A DNA stretch of 64,000 nucleotides from Liolophura sinensis (lineage: Eukaryota; Mollusca; Polyplacophora; Chitonida; Chitonidae), in NCBI RefSeq assembly GCF_032854445.1, contig NC_088307.1:21760001-21824000 (forward strand). The letters run 5' to 3'. Positions within the stretch are counted from its first letter, which is position 1. Each line of letters begins with the position of its first letter. Shown here piece after piece: positions 41,116-52,774 of this stretch. The notes beneath the pieces were generated by a model. The model was not told the origin of the DNA. It worked only from the letters and a program-made list of their open reading frames with translations, and did no database searches. Position numbers and translations under genes: made by a program.

Positions 41116-42604
41116 AATTGTAATTATATGATTTGCTACATGTCATGTAAATCACAAGACATTCGCCATGTTACAGAGCCTTGAGGTCAATGCGTGATGT
41201 AAGCAGACCACAGTAGCAATATATACAGAGACAGGATCCGCTGAACTTATAGCGTGAATAGAAGCTATAGACGCAACAGTATACCGCTACATCACACACA
41301 GCAACGAACCAGTTTTGTTTAGTCTACAGTGCAACATGTTATGGTCAGGCACTCGTCTCTTGCTTTGTCTTTGGTCATGTATAGGTTATGCTACAGACCA
41401 GCAAATATAAGTGTTTGTTTTTATGTCGCAGCGAACATCATTCGTTGAATGCAACCGTAACTGTGGAATATAACTGTTGACAATGCGAATACAGACGTTG
41501 GTAGTGTCATTTTGGTTGTTGTTACAAGGTCTCAATGACGGACGGATGGCCGTCGTTACTATATACTATATCTATATCGTGCTATTATATTACAGAGTCA
41601 TCCGGCAAGTCTGACAAAATTAAATTAAATGCCAGACCAAATATTTTCGACCGATAACGTTTCCCACATACATTTACAACTTCTCATTTTTGTGACGTTG
41701 TATAACCGACATATCGCAGTTCAGATAAAGCAAAATCGCGCACACTGAGAAGATCGAAAGTGCCGCCAAGAGAACGCACCTGTTCCGCTAATGTCACATG
41801 GACACTGTTTTGCCTTTTAGTCATAGGATCGCGGGGGTATACGATTGACGCGACATCGTGTTTCCGCTTTTTCTAACATGACGTCTACCACAATTCCAGG
41901 TTAAAAGCTGATTTATAGAGTTACCAAAGACGTCAAAACAAAACGCCTGTGGCCGATTAGATATGTTTCCTTGCCTCTTCCAAAATAATCAAGGCTATTT
42001 TATTTGTTTTCTTTCCCTTTAACCTTGCGTACAGAACAGTGCAACGATGTTACGAAACGAAAGAGCGATTATGAGGAGCGATGCGATAGCGTTACTACGA
42101 GATGCAATGGCAGTGCCGTCGCAAGGTTTCATATCACCGTAGTACCTCCTCACAACATGGTCTGACGATACTGAGAAAGCCCAATGCCGCGATGATGGGT
42201 TTTTCTAGTCTCCAGACCATTTACTTCAAACAATGAACGATCTGGAATCACACCATAGGCTACCTGCTGGTACGCCAATTTTAGAATATCCCTTTGAAGA
42301 GTACTATGTATGGCTATTGTATTGTACAGTAAAAGTCTGAAAACCACAGCCATGGCTCCATAAAGTAGAGAGAATTGTGTCAAAATCTAGCTGTCTGACT
42401 GATTGTTTTGTATGAATAAGGTAAAGAGGTTTCAGTGCATCAAAGTTTAGTGAGCCCAAAAAATTGCAGGAAGGTGACAGAAGGCTGACATGTTACCTGT
42501 CGAATTTAAAAATAATGCATTGTCTTCCTTATGATTAGAGATAAATGCCAAGTCTTGTAAAAATTGCATTCTCTTAAAACCCCGCAGATATGTTCATAAA
42601 ATAA
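41116..42604. other. Intergenic, one weak minus-strand frame
   Basis: A 77-codon minus frame, 42150-42383, begins MTQFSLLYGAMAVVFRLLLY and then turns hydrophilic. A signal-peptide-like start is visible, but there is no family resemblance and no confirmed splice site. Otherwise single-copy-looking sequence with nothing recognised. Confidence 0.35.
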
Positions 42605-42669
42605 ATTGCCGGGAGTGGGATTTGAACCCGCGTATATGTAACTTCTGGCATTTTCACTGAGTGTCCCGG
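42605..42669 (-). tRNA. tRNA-like sequence, probably a pseudogene or SINE head
   Basis: On the minus strand GCCGGGA pairs perfectly with TCCCGGC as a 7-bp acceptor stem. GCGGGTTCAAATCCCAC is a T arm with one mismatch. Only about 63 nt separate the ends, and I cannot fold normal D and anticodon arms. So it is not called a functional tRNA, and no anticodon is given. Confidence 0.3.
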
Positions 42670-43204
42670 CATTCTGCTTTTTGTAAACAGGTTGGGTTTG
42701 CTCACACAGTAGCCTATCTTCAACACAATGCGGTATTGAATTTCCATCACATGTGTTCATCTTCGGTCATCTTTTTTTTTTCATATCCCCTCTTTCTTAT
42801 TACTATCCCATACTTCCTGGGTTGTGTTGTGCTGTGCTGCAAATGTAGGCCAGCTCTCGGCAAATTTCTGCTGTTTCTAGCCTATATACTGGCAACCCGC
42901 GGCGAATGGGCGTCTGCAGTCAACTTGGTCATCGCAGTACATGCATATGGCACTAGTCTAACTAACGATGCAAACTGGTAACATTATGCAGTGAAGTCTA
43001 GCAGTCTCCCATTGTGAACATTTACGAACCCGTTATTTAAAGTTTATTGACACATCAGGATACAGATGTACATGTTAGTCTATGCCTATAACAGACAAAC
43101 TCCCCGAATGACGGAAGCTGGGGACAAAAGCTGTACAGAGCGCGAGTTGGATTCGATCACTCAGTCACCTTGGTCGAATGTTATGTACAAATGACTCCAT
43201 TGAA
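42670..43204. other. Intergenic, nothing recognised
   Basis: A plus frame 42661-42981 has two hydrophobic stretches (VIFFFSYPLFLITIPYFLG and CVVLCC...LLFLAYILA) but starts in the tRNA-like sequence and has no further support. Confidence 0.4.
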
Positions 43205-43565
43205 TAGAGTGAGTGAGTGAGTGAGTGCTTGGGGTTTAACGTCGTACTCAACAATTTTTCAGTCATTGTCTTAGGGTGCATGTACGTGTAATGTGCCTCC
43301 TTGTAGCAGGACGGATTTCCACCCCTCTTTTATCCAGTGCTGCTTCACTGAGACGACTTACTAATGGCAAGTAAGCCGCCCCGCCCAAGCCATTATACTG
43401 ATACGAGTCAACCAGCTGTTGCACTATCCCCTTCATGCTGAACACCAAGTGAGGAAGTTACAAATTCCTCTTTTAAAGTCTTAGGTCTGACTCGATCAAG
43501 GATTGATCCTGGATCTACCGGTCCCGAAACTGACGCTCTACCAACTGTGCTATCCGGGCCGGTCC
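43205..43565 (-). mobile_element. SINE-B copy, full length with tRNA head
   Basis: On the minus strand it starts GGACCGGCCCGGATAGCACA, with TAGCACAGTTGGTAGAGCG as a good box A and GGTAGATCCAGGATCAATCC near the box B position. It ends with AACGTTAAACCCCAAGCAC and a (TCAC)n tail. This copy shows the tRNA origin of the family. Confidence 0.88.
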
Positions 43566-44722
43566 AGGGAATAGATTATTACCACTAATAGGCGGGATGA
43601 TTAATTAACTGCTAATCAACCACGAGGATCAACAACAGCAGCCTGACTGACTTGGTAGAGCGTTAACCAGCAACGAACAGACCGGCAGACAAACAGACAT
43701 ACTGACAGACGAACGGATGGAGTCATAACGTGCTAACTAGGTTTTGGATCAGATGAAATGTTCACGAGACATGTCTGCTGACTGTTTCTTATTTCTGCGT
43801 GTAAACATTATTGTCGAAAATTTACCAGTTTCCAAGGTCTATGACACGACTTCAAAACTTTCAACTATTAGTATTGAGTGATAAACTTTATCAGTGATTC
43901 ACAACCAATGTAACACATTTTAAAATTCCACTGACTGGTTGCCATAATACCTTGTCACAATGGGGTCGACTTTGAACTCTACGTAGAATTTACGCAAATG
44001 CGCTGAATAGCATTCGTGTAGAAGAATCCGTTATAAGTTGTTTTTTCTTTCAAGAAAGGATGGTTCTCATTTAACTTAATATACATGGAACCTATCGCCA
44101 CATACGTTTTCAATAATCTTGACAGGGTGGTTCTCACTTAACTTATGGAACCTTTCTCATTCGGATTCTCAGATAAAGATATATTTTGTTCCGCTGTATG
44201 AAAGAATGCCTACATGTAAATACTGTTCGATGAATTTTGATTATTTATAAAAAACGAATATAATTTAAGTGTTTTGTATTTAAAGCTCAGCCGTTGGTGA
44301 AAAGAAATGTTTGTTGAGAAAACAGGTCACTGGTTCGACACGTGTCACTTCCTCGTTGTTTATTACCCTCGATTTATAAACAGATATGTGTGCATTATAT
44401 ATAGTATATACATATACAATATGTAATTACATCGGCCTGTGTGTCATTATCATTGTCTTAAACAGATAACTAAACATATAAATGTTTTTAAAACGTTGTC
44501 AGTCCATACAGCCTGCAGTGTCTTAGGGAGATCCAGTGAAAAATTTAATAAAAGCAAATTCTCAGTCGCTACAACAAATTGGGCAATATCAGATTCGAAC
44601 CTTTGCCCAAGGACAATATTTGGGTCGACAAGAACAATTGCGATAGATTATAAGGAGCATAAAACGAGCATTGGCCTATATTCACATACAAATAAGTAGT
44701 GACATTGCCATAACAGCCCTGT
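43566..44722. other. Intergenic, AT-rich, nothing recognised
   Basis: A small direct repeat (GGTTCTCA(T/C)TTAACTTA, 44059 and 44130). An 86-codon frame (44439-44699) has no features. Confidence 0.5.
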
Positions 44723-45115
44723 ATGAAGAAAAACAAATATGATTATAGGGAAAAAAAGAAAATAAATATCAAACTGTTACACTTACCTAAATTAGTTCTG
44801 TTGATCTGTATATGTGTTTGTTACATAGCGCATGTTGATTTGGTGATTCACTCATTTGACAATAGTACAGCGGTGCATAACGGCTATATACACTCTATAA
44901 CCAGCAAGTCCGTCCGAAATGGGGATAGCTGCGCAAACAAAATGGCATTGAATCTCAGTCGCGAAGTCCGGTTCAATATATTACCATACCTCCCGGCGGA
45001 GACAATAATACAGAGTATCGAGGGGGATGGTTTATGCGAATGTACAGAGCTGGCTTACGCCTCGACCTGGCTTGGCCCACGGGTCTGGTCTCGGCGCCAG
45101 CCCGCCGACCGCTAA
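44723..45115 (+). CDS. Uncertain 130-codon open frame entering a CpG-rich patch
   Basis: The frame starts MKKNKYDYREKKKINIKLLH, continues into a hydrophobic segment (LVLLICICVCYIAHVDLVI, about residues 27-45) like a signal anchor, and then enters the GC/CpG-rich patch 44930-45310. There it encodes MALNLSREVRFNILPYLPAE and ends QPADR. The patch is open in a second plus frame (45034-45306, 90 codons) and on the minus strand (44973-45200), so coding strand and frame are unclear. An internal ATG at 44941 (AAAATGG) is in a good context. No family recognised. It could be a CpG-rich first exon or a relic of an old insertion. Confidence 0.22.
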   Translation: MKKNKYDYREKKKINIKLLHLPKLVLLICICVCYIAHVDLVIHSFDNSTAVHNGYIHSITSKSVRNGDSCANKMALNLSREVRFNILPYLPAETIIQSIEGDGLCECTELAYASTWLGPRVWSRRQPADR

Positions 45116-45360
45116 CCCCCGCCATGGCTGACTGGAAATGTGACCAGGCGTCAATGCCGGTGAGCGAGCTCTGGAAGTACAGCGTATCGGGAGGCTTCAC
45201 GGCGCCTCGCGTCTATCACTCCCCAGCCTGTCGTGCTTGTCTTCTCTACCTCGATCGTTCGAGGCTGGAAGCCGATGACGCCGCTTGGCTGCCAGAGACA
45301 AATTAGTGTAGCCGACACGAGGGAGTGTTCACTTGCTCATCCTACTTTTAAACAAACATT

Positions 45361-45630
45361 CTAATTTAAAACCAGTCCGTCTTTTTCCCGGATTTTTTGT
45401 TTTTGTCGTTTTACAGTCTTAACGTCGAATTGGTGAATTCGGTTTTTGACGCTAAGAAAATTGCCTTGTATAGCTGGATGCCCTACATTATAAATGCCTT
45501 CCGTGGGTGTTATATTCAGAAATGTCATTTCAAAGCCAAGAAATAGAAACGAAAGACTGGCTAAACATATCGAGAGCCTTTGAAGACATTTTTTGTTTGA
45601 TTTCATTTTATCTTTAGATTTCTTGATCAT
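45361..45630 (-). CDS. Uncertain 89-codon open frame with signal anchor
   Basis: Minus-strand MIKKSKDKMKSNKKCLQRLS (basic), then ICLASLSFLFLGFEMTFLNI (hydrophobic, about residues 21-40), then a hydrophilic tail rich in K and Q ending GLVLN. This is the layout of a type II membrane protein N-terminus, as in first exons of Golgi glycosyl- or sulfotransferases. The frame simply ends at a TAG, I found no convincing donor, and the composition is AT-driven. Low confidence. Confidence 0.2.
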   Translation of the reverse strand: MIKKSKDKMKSNKKCLQRLSICLASLSFLFLGFEMTFLNITPTEGIYNVGHPAIQGNFLSVKNRIHQFDVKTVKRQKQKIREKDGLVLN

Positions 45631-45892
45631 TTGGGCACTTTTTAGTCATACACCAAACTCCAACGGTTGAAATTAATGTAAGCGTTAAATAATCACATTT
45701 AAACGTTTTATATGTGAGTTTGTTTATTTAAATAACGCTTTTAGAACTGACAATAAATTTACAAAATATACGAATACATATTGCGCATAATCATGCGGTT
45801 TAAAAACACATTATTTTATGCATTATTGGAAAACATTTATAGCGAACAATGACTTGAAACTTTTTCCACGCGAAACAAACGATTGTGTTATA

Positions 45893-46255
45893 TGGACACA
45901 AACTTGTGTTCTTTCCAACAAGAGAATATGTCATAAATGAACAACTGTAGCTTGTGTTGAATGAACACAAGGTCTGATGTTGAAAGAGTTGAACACAAGA
46001 TATGTTGGATGTTATACACAATATTTGTGTTGCAGTACAAGCTTTGTTGTACCAACACAAGTTACGTAAACTGTGCATGATGCGCATAAATTATCTCATA
46101 TTAGTTCAACACAAGTAATCATTTTGTAACACAAAGATGTGCACTTCACACTTATTTAACACATGGTTGTGTTGTTGTAACACATTTCTGTGTTTAATGA
46201 AAACAACACAGCTTGTTGTGTTACATTTTAAATCAAATGTGTTTATACATTCATT
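45893..46255. mobile_element. Palindrome-rich MITE-like element (ACACAA type)
   Basis: Alternating AACACAA and TTGTGTT motifs, at least a dozen, e.g. ACACAAACTTGTGTTC at the left and TGTTTAATGAAAACAACACA near the right. This gives multiple nested inverted repeats. It is similar in style to MITE-E but with a different core. No coding capacity. Confidence 0.55.
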
Positions 46256-46257
46256 CA

Positions 46258-46575
46258 GAAATCTGAAGGCCTGGGATCAAACCCGGATCGAGTCAAACAA
46301 AACATTTTTAAATTGATACTTGTTGTTGCCTCGCTTGGCGCTCAGCGCTGAGAGGTTAGAGCAAGGAAATAACATTGGATGGCCCGCTGTCGGCATCATG
46401 TGACTGGGTGGGGTGTCCTATTTGGTGTCGGCATGATAGTTCAGTGGCGGCAGCCTCTTGGCGTCATAGAAATGCCATGCCAAAAGAGGACACAATATAT
46501 GTACACACACCTAATGACTCCTCGTCGTCACATAACTGAAAAATTGTTAAGTGCAACGTAAAATATAAAGCACAC
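46258..46575 (+). mobile_element. SINE-B copy
   Basis: CCTGGGATCAAACCCGGATC (box B region), CTCGCTTGGCGCTCAGCGCT, CATGTGACTGGGTGGGGTGT and AAAAATTGTTAAGTGCAACG. It is part of the block duplicated at 50555-51300. Confidence 0.82.
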
Positions 46576-46905
46576 ATACATACATTCACCATACAACAAT
46601 ATCCCTACATTTCCAGGAAAAAGTCTCACGCTCAGCTAAATTAACCAGTAAGTAAACAGCATCACGTGAGGTTCTCGGAAGCAAAATTTTCGCCCTGTAA
46701 AGGTGCAAAGGGATTTGAAAAATTAATCGACCACAGTTTGTTCTGTGCGAATGTCCGTGGGTGTTGTTTTATTTCGCATTTCTATATGCATTGTTTGAAA
46801 TCTGCAAATCTACAACTCCAGATAAGCTGCTGTTCAGCTGGGGCCCAGTATGCTTTTGTCTAGATTTGTGCAGATCATTTGTTGCCTTTTCAGAGTTTCA
46901 GCTTG
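46576..46905 (+). repeat. Flank block, copy 1 of a direct repeat around the satellite
   Basis: TCTCACGCTCAG, GAAGCAAAATTTTCGCCCTG, GCATTGTTTGAAATCTGCAA and GCTTTTGTCTAGATTTGTGC are repeated in order at 51030-51260. Together with the preceding SINE-B it forms a block of about 0.65 kb present on both sides of the satellite. Confidence 0.75.
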
Positions 46906-49612
46906 AATATGTGACACTGATACACATATTCAGCTTGTATATATAGAGAGATTCGGGTTGCCTGCTAGCAATGGTATTCAGAATACCCGTGTATGACACT
47001 ACTGTGCAAAGATTCGGCTGAATACATACATTTTCACTAATCAGTAGAAATTCACTAATATATGCCTGACGCTATAATATTCAGAGACTCTTTTAGTTTG
47101 ACACTTATAATTAGAGATGTTGGGGCCTCCGTGGCCGTTAGAACTCCAGAAAAGCGCAATGAGCCAGGAGCCTCCCACCAATACTGTCGTTGTGAGTTCA
47201 AGCTAAGCACATGCTGGCTTTCTCTCTCTTTCTGCTGGCCGTACGTGGAAAGGTCTACTAACAACCTGCGAATGTTCGTGGGTTTACCCCAGGCTCTGTG
47301 CGGTTTCCTCCCACCATTATTCTGGCCGCCGTTGTAGACGTGAAATATTCTTGACTACGACGTAAAACACCAATGAAATAAATCAATATATTCACAGATT
47401 CAGCTTGAATGATTTTATTTGATATACTCGGACTCAGCTGGTATATGTTTGACAGTGGTGCACAGAAGTTTGTATGTTTGATTCTTGTACTTAGAGATTC
47501 AGTTTGTTTGATTAACATTGACATGCATCCCACTTACAATGAAAGTTTCAACTTGTATGAATTTATTCAGGTCTTCGCCTTGTACTTGTTTGACTAATGT
47601 ATGCTTTTTCAGAATGTATCAGACTTACATATACTCATAGCTTCAGCTTGAATACATGACACTTAAACTAATAGATTCAGCTTGAATACATGACACTTAA
47701 ACTAATATATTCAGCTTGAATACATGACACTTAAACTAATAGATTCAGCTTGAATACATAATACATAAACTAATAGATTCGGCTTGAATACATGACACAT
47801 AAACTAATAGATTCATCTTGAATACATGACACATAAACTAATAGATTCAGCTTGAATACATGACACATAAACTAATAGATTCGGCTTGAATATATAACAC
47901 CTAAACAAATTGATGTAGCTTGAATATATCATTCTTTAACTCATATTCAGCTTGAATATATGAAACCTAAACACAGAGATTCTGCTTGCATATATAACAC
48001 TTCAACACAGATTTTAATCTCGATACGTACACAAAGATTCAGCCTAAATGTACAACACTTAAACTCATATTCACCTTGCATATATGACACCGACACTCAG
48101 CGATTCAGATTGAATATGTGACACCTCAACACAGATATTCGACTTGAATAAATGACACATTTAAACACAGATATTTGGCTTGAATAAATAACCCGTATAC
48201 ACAACGATTCAACTTCAATGTATGACATTCCAACATTCTGCTTTAATATATGACACTGAAACAGAGAGATTCAGACGGAATACATTACACTTATATACAA
48301 AGATTCAGCTTGAATATATGACACTTAAAGGCAGAGATTCAGCTTGAATATTACACTTAAAGGCAGAGATCCAGCTTGAATATTACACTTAAAGGCAAAG
48401 ATTCAGCTTGAATATTACACTTAACGGCAGAGATTAAGCTTGAATATTACACTTAAAGGCAGAGATCCAGCTTGTGTATATGACATTTAAAGGCAGAGAT
48501 TCAGCTTGAATATATGACATTTAAGGGAAGAGATTCAGCTTGAATATATGACATTTAAGGGAAGAGATTCAGCTTGAATATATCAGACTTGAAGGCAGAC
48601 ATTCAGCATGAATATATGACACTTAAAACCAGAGATTGAGCTTGATTATATGACACTTAAAGGCAGAGATTCAACTTGAATATATTACACTTAAAGGCAG
48701 AGATTTGGCATTAATATATGACACTTAAAACCAGAGATTCAGCTTGAATATATCAGACTTGAAGGTAGACATTCAGCATGAATATATGACACTTAAAACC
48801 AGAGATTGAGCTTGATTATATGACACTTAAAGGCAGAGATTTAACTTGAATATATTACACTTAAAGGCAGAGATTCAGCTTGAATATTACACTTAAAGGC
48901 AAAGATTCAACTTTAATATTACACTTAACGGCAGAGATTAAGCTTGAATATTACACTTAAAGGCAGAGATCCAGCTTGAACAAATATGACATTTAAGGGA
49001 AGAGATTCAGCTTGAATATATGACATTTAAGGGAAGAGATTCAGCTTGAATATATCAGACTTGAAGGCAGACATTCAGCATAAATATATGACACTTAAAA
49101 CCAGAGATTGAGCTTGATTATATTACACTTAAAGGCAGAGATTGAACTTGAATATATTACACTTAAAGGCAGAGATTGAACTTGAATATATTACACTTAA
49201 AGGCAGAGATTCGGCATTAATATATGACACTTAAAACCAGAGATCCAGCTTGAATATATGGCAATTAAAGGCAGAGATTGAGCTTGATTATATGACACTG
49301 AAAGGCAGAAATTCAACTTGAATATATTACACTTAAAAGCAGAGATTCGGCATTAATATATGACACTTAAAACCAGAGACCCAGCTTGAATGTATGGCAA
49401 TTAAAGGCAGAGATTGAGCTTGATTATATGACACTGAAAGGCAGAGATTCAACTTGAATATATTACACTTAAAAGCAGAGATTCGGCATTAATATATGAC
49501 ACTTAAAACCAGAGATCCAGCTTGAATGTATGGCACTTAAAGGCAGAGATTCGGCATGAATATATGACACTTAAAGGCAGAGATTCAGCTTGAATATATG
49601 ACACTTAAACAG
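46905..49612. repeat. 34-bp satellite array, about 2.7 kb
   Basis: Units of 34 bp centre on GATTCAGCTTGAATATATGA and CACTTAAAGGCAGA. From 46905 to 47640 units are degenerate and broken by a SINE-A. 47640-47920 has an ACTAATA variant. 48290-49610 is the most regular, with higher-order repetition (the TGACATTTAAGGGAAG pair recurs about 475 bp apart). No unique spacers, no open frame of note. Confidence 0.92.
47126..47385 (+). mobile_element. SINE-A copy inside the satellite
   Basis: Head GGGGCCTCCGTGGCCGTTAG, box-B-like TGAGTTCAAGCTAAGC, body and ACGACGTAAAACACCAATG. It is intact end to end. Confidence 0.87.
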
Positions 49613-50554
49613 CTTGACAGTGTAACATTATTATTCATCCCACGCCGTTTACGAAACTGCTATTCAAAGATTATTCACTGACTTTGTCTTTATGATACTA
49701 CATGTCAGAAAATCAATTAGCCTTTAGGCGTATGACACTAACATGCAAAGATTAATGAGCGTAACAACAGGCTATACCTTGGCATGAATAACCTTGAAGA
49801 AAATACAGCTTGGAATGTACATGGAGAAATACACTGAGATTCGTTTTGTACAGTACATGCGCAACTCTAACCTGTTTTACAATGTTTCATCTTGCATCAG
49901 ACAAGGTAGTGAATATTCTCACTCGATGCATGGATATCACACTTGATACTAACACAACACGGGATTGTATGAGAATCCAACATGGATGCGCATATTTTAC
50001 GTTCTTGGATTTGTCATGGAGAAACAATAGATAGGTTGGGTGATTGGGACAAGCATTAATGTATTCGGTTTTAAGAATGACCCTTATCTGGAATCAGGTC
50101 CTGGAAATTTAAATTAATACACAATTGTTCATCATCGTTAAATTTTCGATAGCAACTTTCTCTTCTGGATCTTGATTGAGGAATTTATTTCTTCACCTTT
50201 GCCATTTGCAACAAAGAAGTTACACACAGGTTTGGATAAATCTTCGTGTACAGCTTGGTCCTGTCACAAGCATCAATCCGTTCTAATTTAGTGCTGACCC
50301 GGACCTAGATCGAGATCCGGAATGTTCCTAAAACGATTCTTCACCTCTAGGTGATACGGTTCAAATTTTTACTCATGCCCATGGTGGCTATAAACCCAAG
50401 ATATGAAATATGTATGTCGAAAGTGATATTAGGTATGTCCTTTTTGATGGATGTAGGCTACCCCTCAGTGATTAAAACTCAGCCAGAATACATGAACTCC
50501 ATTAACCTGTTGTATGTTCTTATCTGTCGCAATCTGCACGTTAAGCCGGTCACC
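49613..50554. other. Intergenic, nothing recognised
   Basis: Degenerate satellite traces up to about 49820. Frames at 49810-50034 and 50351-50557 lack features. Confidence 0.5.
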
Positions 50555-50985
50555 TGAGTCTAATGTGCGGAAGGTCTGGGGTTCAATCCTAGCATTAGCG
50601 CTTTCTGACACTGCAGTAATTTTAAACGTGATTTCTTTGCGTATCAAGTATTTGATCTCAGGGATAAATGGAAAGCAACAGTATTAACTGCCCATTTGTC
50701 CTTATACCGAGTTGCTGCCTCGCTTGGCGCTCACTACTGAGAGATTAGAGCAAGGAAACAGGACTGGTTGGCCTGATGTCAATATAATGTGACTGGGTGG
50801 GGTGTCATGTCTGGTGTCGTCGGTATGATACTTCATTGGCGGCAGCACTTTGGCGGCATGGACTCACCCTGCCACAAGAAGACACAGTATATGAGCACAA
50901 ACTTGATAGCTACCCTTCGTCATATAACGACAAATTGTTAAGTACGACCTCAAGCATACTTACGTACATACATACATATGTACAT
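50555..50985 (+). mobile_element. SINE-B copy
   Basis: Head with GGTCTGGGGTTCAATCCTAG (box B), CTCGCTTGGCGCTCACTACT, body and AAATTGTTAAGTACGACCTC, then an ACAT/ACAC-rich tail. Confidence 0.82.
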
Positions 50986-51300
50986 ACACACACACTTACA
51001 TACATAAGTGCAGATACCATACAATAAACGTTTCACGCTCAGGTACGCTAACAACTAAAGCAAACAGCCTTAAGTGAGATTCTCGGAAGCAATATTTTGG
51101 TCCTGTATGGTTCAACGGGATTTGAAGAAATAATCGAATACAATTTGAGTTTTGTTTAGCATTTCTATCCGCATTGTTTGAAATCTGCAAATCTATAATT
51201 CCAGAGACAAGCCTCTCTTCAGATGAGGCCCAGTATTGCTTTTGTCTAGATATAGGGAGATCATTTGTTGCCTAATTGTATATATGACAGTTGAATATAT
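50986..51300 (+). repeat. Flank block, copy 2 of the direct repeat around the satellite
   Basis: Matches 46576-46905 in order and ends in TATATATGACAGTTGAATAT, which is a scrap of the satellite itself. Confidence 0.75.
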
Positions 51301-51376
51301 GACACCTCGTCGTCATATGATTGAAAAATTGTTAACGGAGACGTTAAACCCCAAGCATTCATTCATTCATTCATTC
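51301..51376 (+). mobile_element. SINE-B tail fragment
   Basis: CTCGTCGTCATATGATTGAA, then ACGTTAAACCCCAAGCATTC and an (ATTC)n tail. Confidence 0.75.
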
Positions 51377-51484
51377 CTTATCTTAATGTTCAGTGTCAGC
51401 ATTAGCTGCTTTCTGACAATATAGCAAATTTATACGTGGTTTCTTCGCGTGTCAAGCATTTAATCTCAGGGATAAATGGAACGC

Positions 51485-51785
51485 CACAGTATTAGCTGAC
51501 CATCGGTATTCCTGAAATCAAACCCAGGTCAGGTCATATCAAAGACTTTACAAATGGTACTTGTACTCGGCACAGAGACGTTATAGCAAGCAAACATGGA
51601 CAGTTGACCAGGTGTCAATATAATGTGACTGGATGGGGTGTCATGTCTGGTGCCTCCGGCATGACATTTCAGTGTCGGCGGTACTTTGGCGGCAGGGAAT
51701 CATCCTGCCACAAGAAGACAGAGTATGTATATAATATACCGAATGACTTCTCGTTATCATATGTCTGAAGAATTGCAAGGTAATT
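51485..51785 (+). mobile_element. SINE-B copy, partly deleted
   Basis: Box-B-like CCTGAAATCAAACCCAGGTC, GTCAATATAATGTGACTGGA, CACAAGAAGACAGAGTATGT. The tail is lost. Confidence 0.75.
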
Positions 51786-51892
51786 GCTTTCTGTCACTAC
51801 TATACTTTTTAGCATAATCGATTTTAAAACCCACAGCAAACTGTTCAAGGGCTGTGCATTTACTCCAGTTTTTAACTGAAATATTGACTCTT

Positions 51893-52090
51893 CCTCTCCG
51901 ACCGTACGTGGTGACATCTACCAGCAACCTACGGTTGGTCGTGCGTTTCCCCTGGGCTCTACCCGGTTTCCTAACATAATTCTGGCCTCTATCGTGTAAG
52001 TGAAATATTCTTGAGAATGACGTAAAACAAAAAAATAAATAAATAAATAAATAAATAAATAAATGAATAAATAAATAAATAAATAAAAAA

Positions 52091-52137
<47 letters not shown>

Positions 52138-52165
52138 AAAATAAATAAATAAATAAATAAAATGA
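51893..52165 (+). mobile_element. SINE-A copy with a long (AAAT)n tail
   Basis: CTCTCCGACCGTACGTGGTG to GAATGACGTAAAACAAAA, then an AAAT microsatellite of about 130 bp (52029-52161). The Y/L/F/I-rich minus frames (51757-52287) come from this tail. Confidence 0.87.
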
Positions 52166-52774
52166 AACATTGATTTGTTGATTGATTGATTAATATTATA
52201 CTTATACGACCCCCGAGGAAGCGGGATGCAGCACAGAGAGTAAGGAGCACACCTCCTGCCCACAAGGTACGCTAGGTGGGAGTTCAATCCCGATCTTGGA
52301 CTTGGACTATCTTGGAAGGAATTTTAAATCTTTTTGCTAGCTAACAATAATCGGTCGATGAAGATTATGGGATCATTTGCGCAGTCTAACGTCAGATGAA
52401 AACCACAGTAAGTCACACAGGGATACAAATCCTCAGTTAAATGCCACACGTCGGGGGTTTACTCTGCACTCGCCGGTTTCCTCCACCCATAAACCTGACT
52501 GGCAATGTATCAGTGAAACATTTTTGAGAACGTCGTTTAACAACAATACGTGTATATGAATTTAATGAGAACGCATTTTTGATCGGAATTATACCAAACT
52601 GTAACTCCAAACTCTAAGCGCTCAATTACACGATTAAAGCACAATGTTTGTACTAATTATTACTGCAATTTGACAACGGTAAAACATTTTGATGGAGAGT
52701 TAATCCGCAGTCTCTTGAAACTTGAGACAGACGATGCTGATTTTGTGTTACCCCGCCATCTTTTATCCCCTTAT
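52166..52774. other. Intergenic with a diverged SINE-A-like piece
   Basis: 52432-52548 keeps GGGGGTTTACTCTGCACTCG, GGTTTCCTCCACCCATAAAC and AACGTCGTTTAACAACAAT in SINE-A order. Nothing else is recognised. Confidence 0.45.

Noticed and set aside
42605-42669. Functional tRNA gene
   Set aside because: Acceptor stem and T arm are present, but about ten bases are missing and D and anticodon arms cannot be folded.
51757-52287. 176-codon membrane-protein-like frame rich in Y, L, F, I
   Set aside because: Antisense reading of the (AAAT)n tail of a SINE-A copy.
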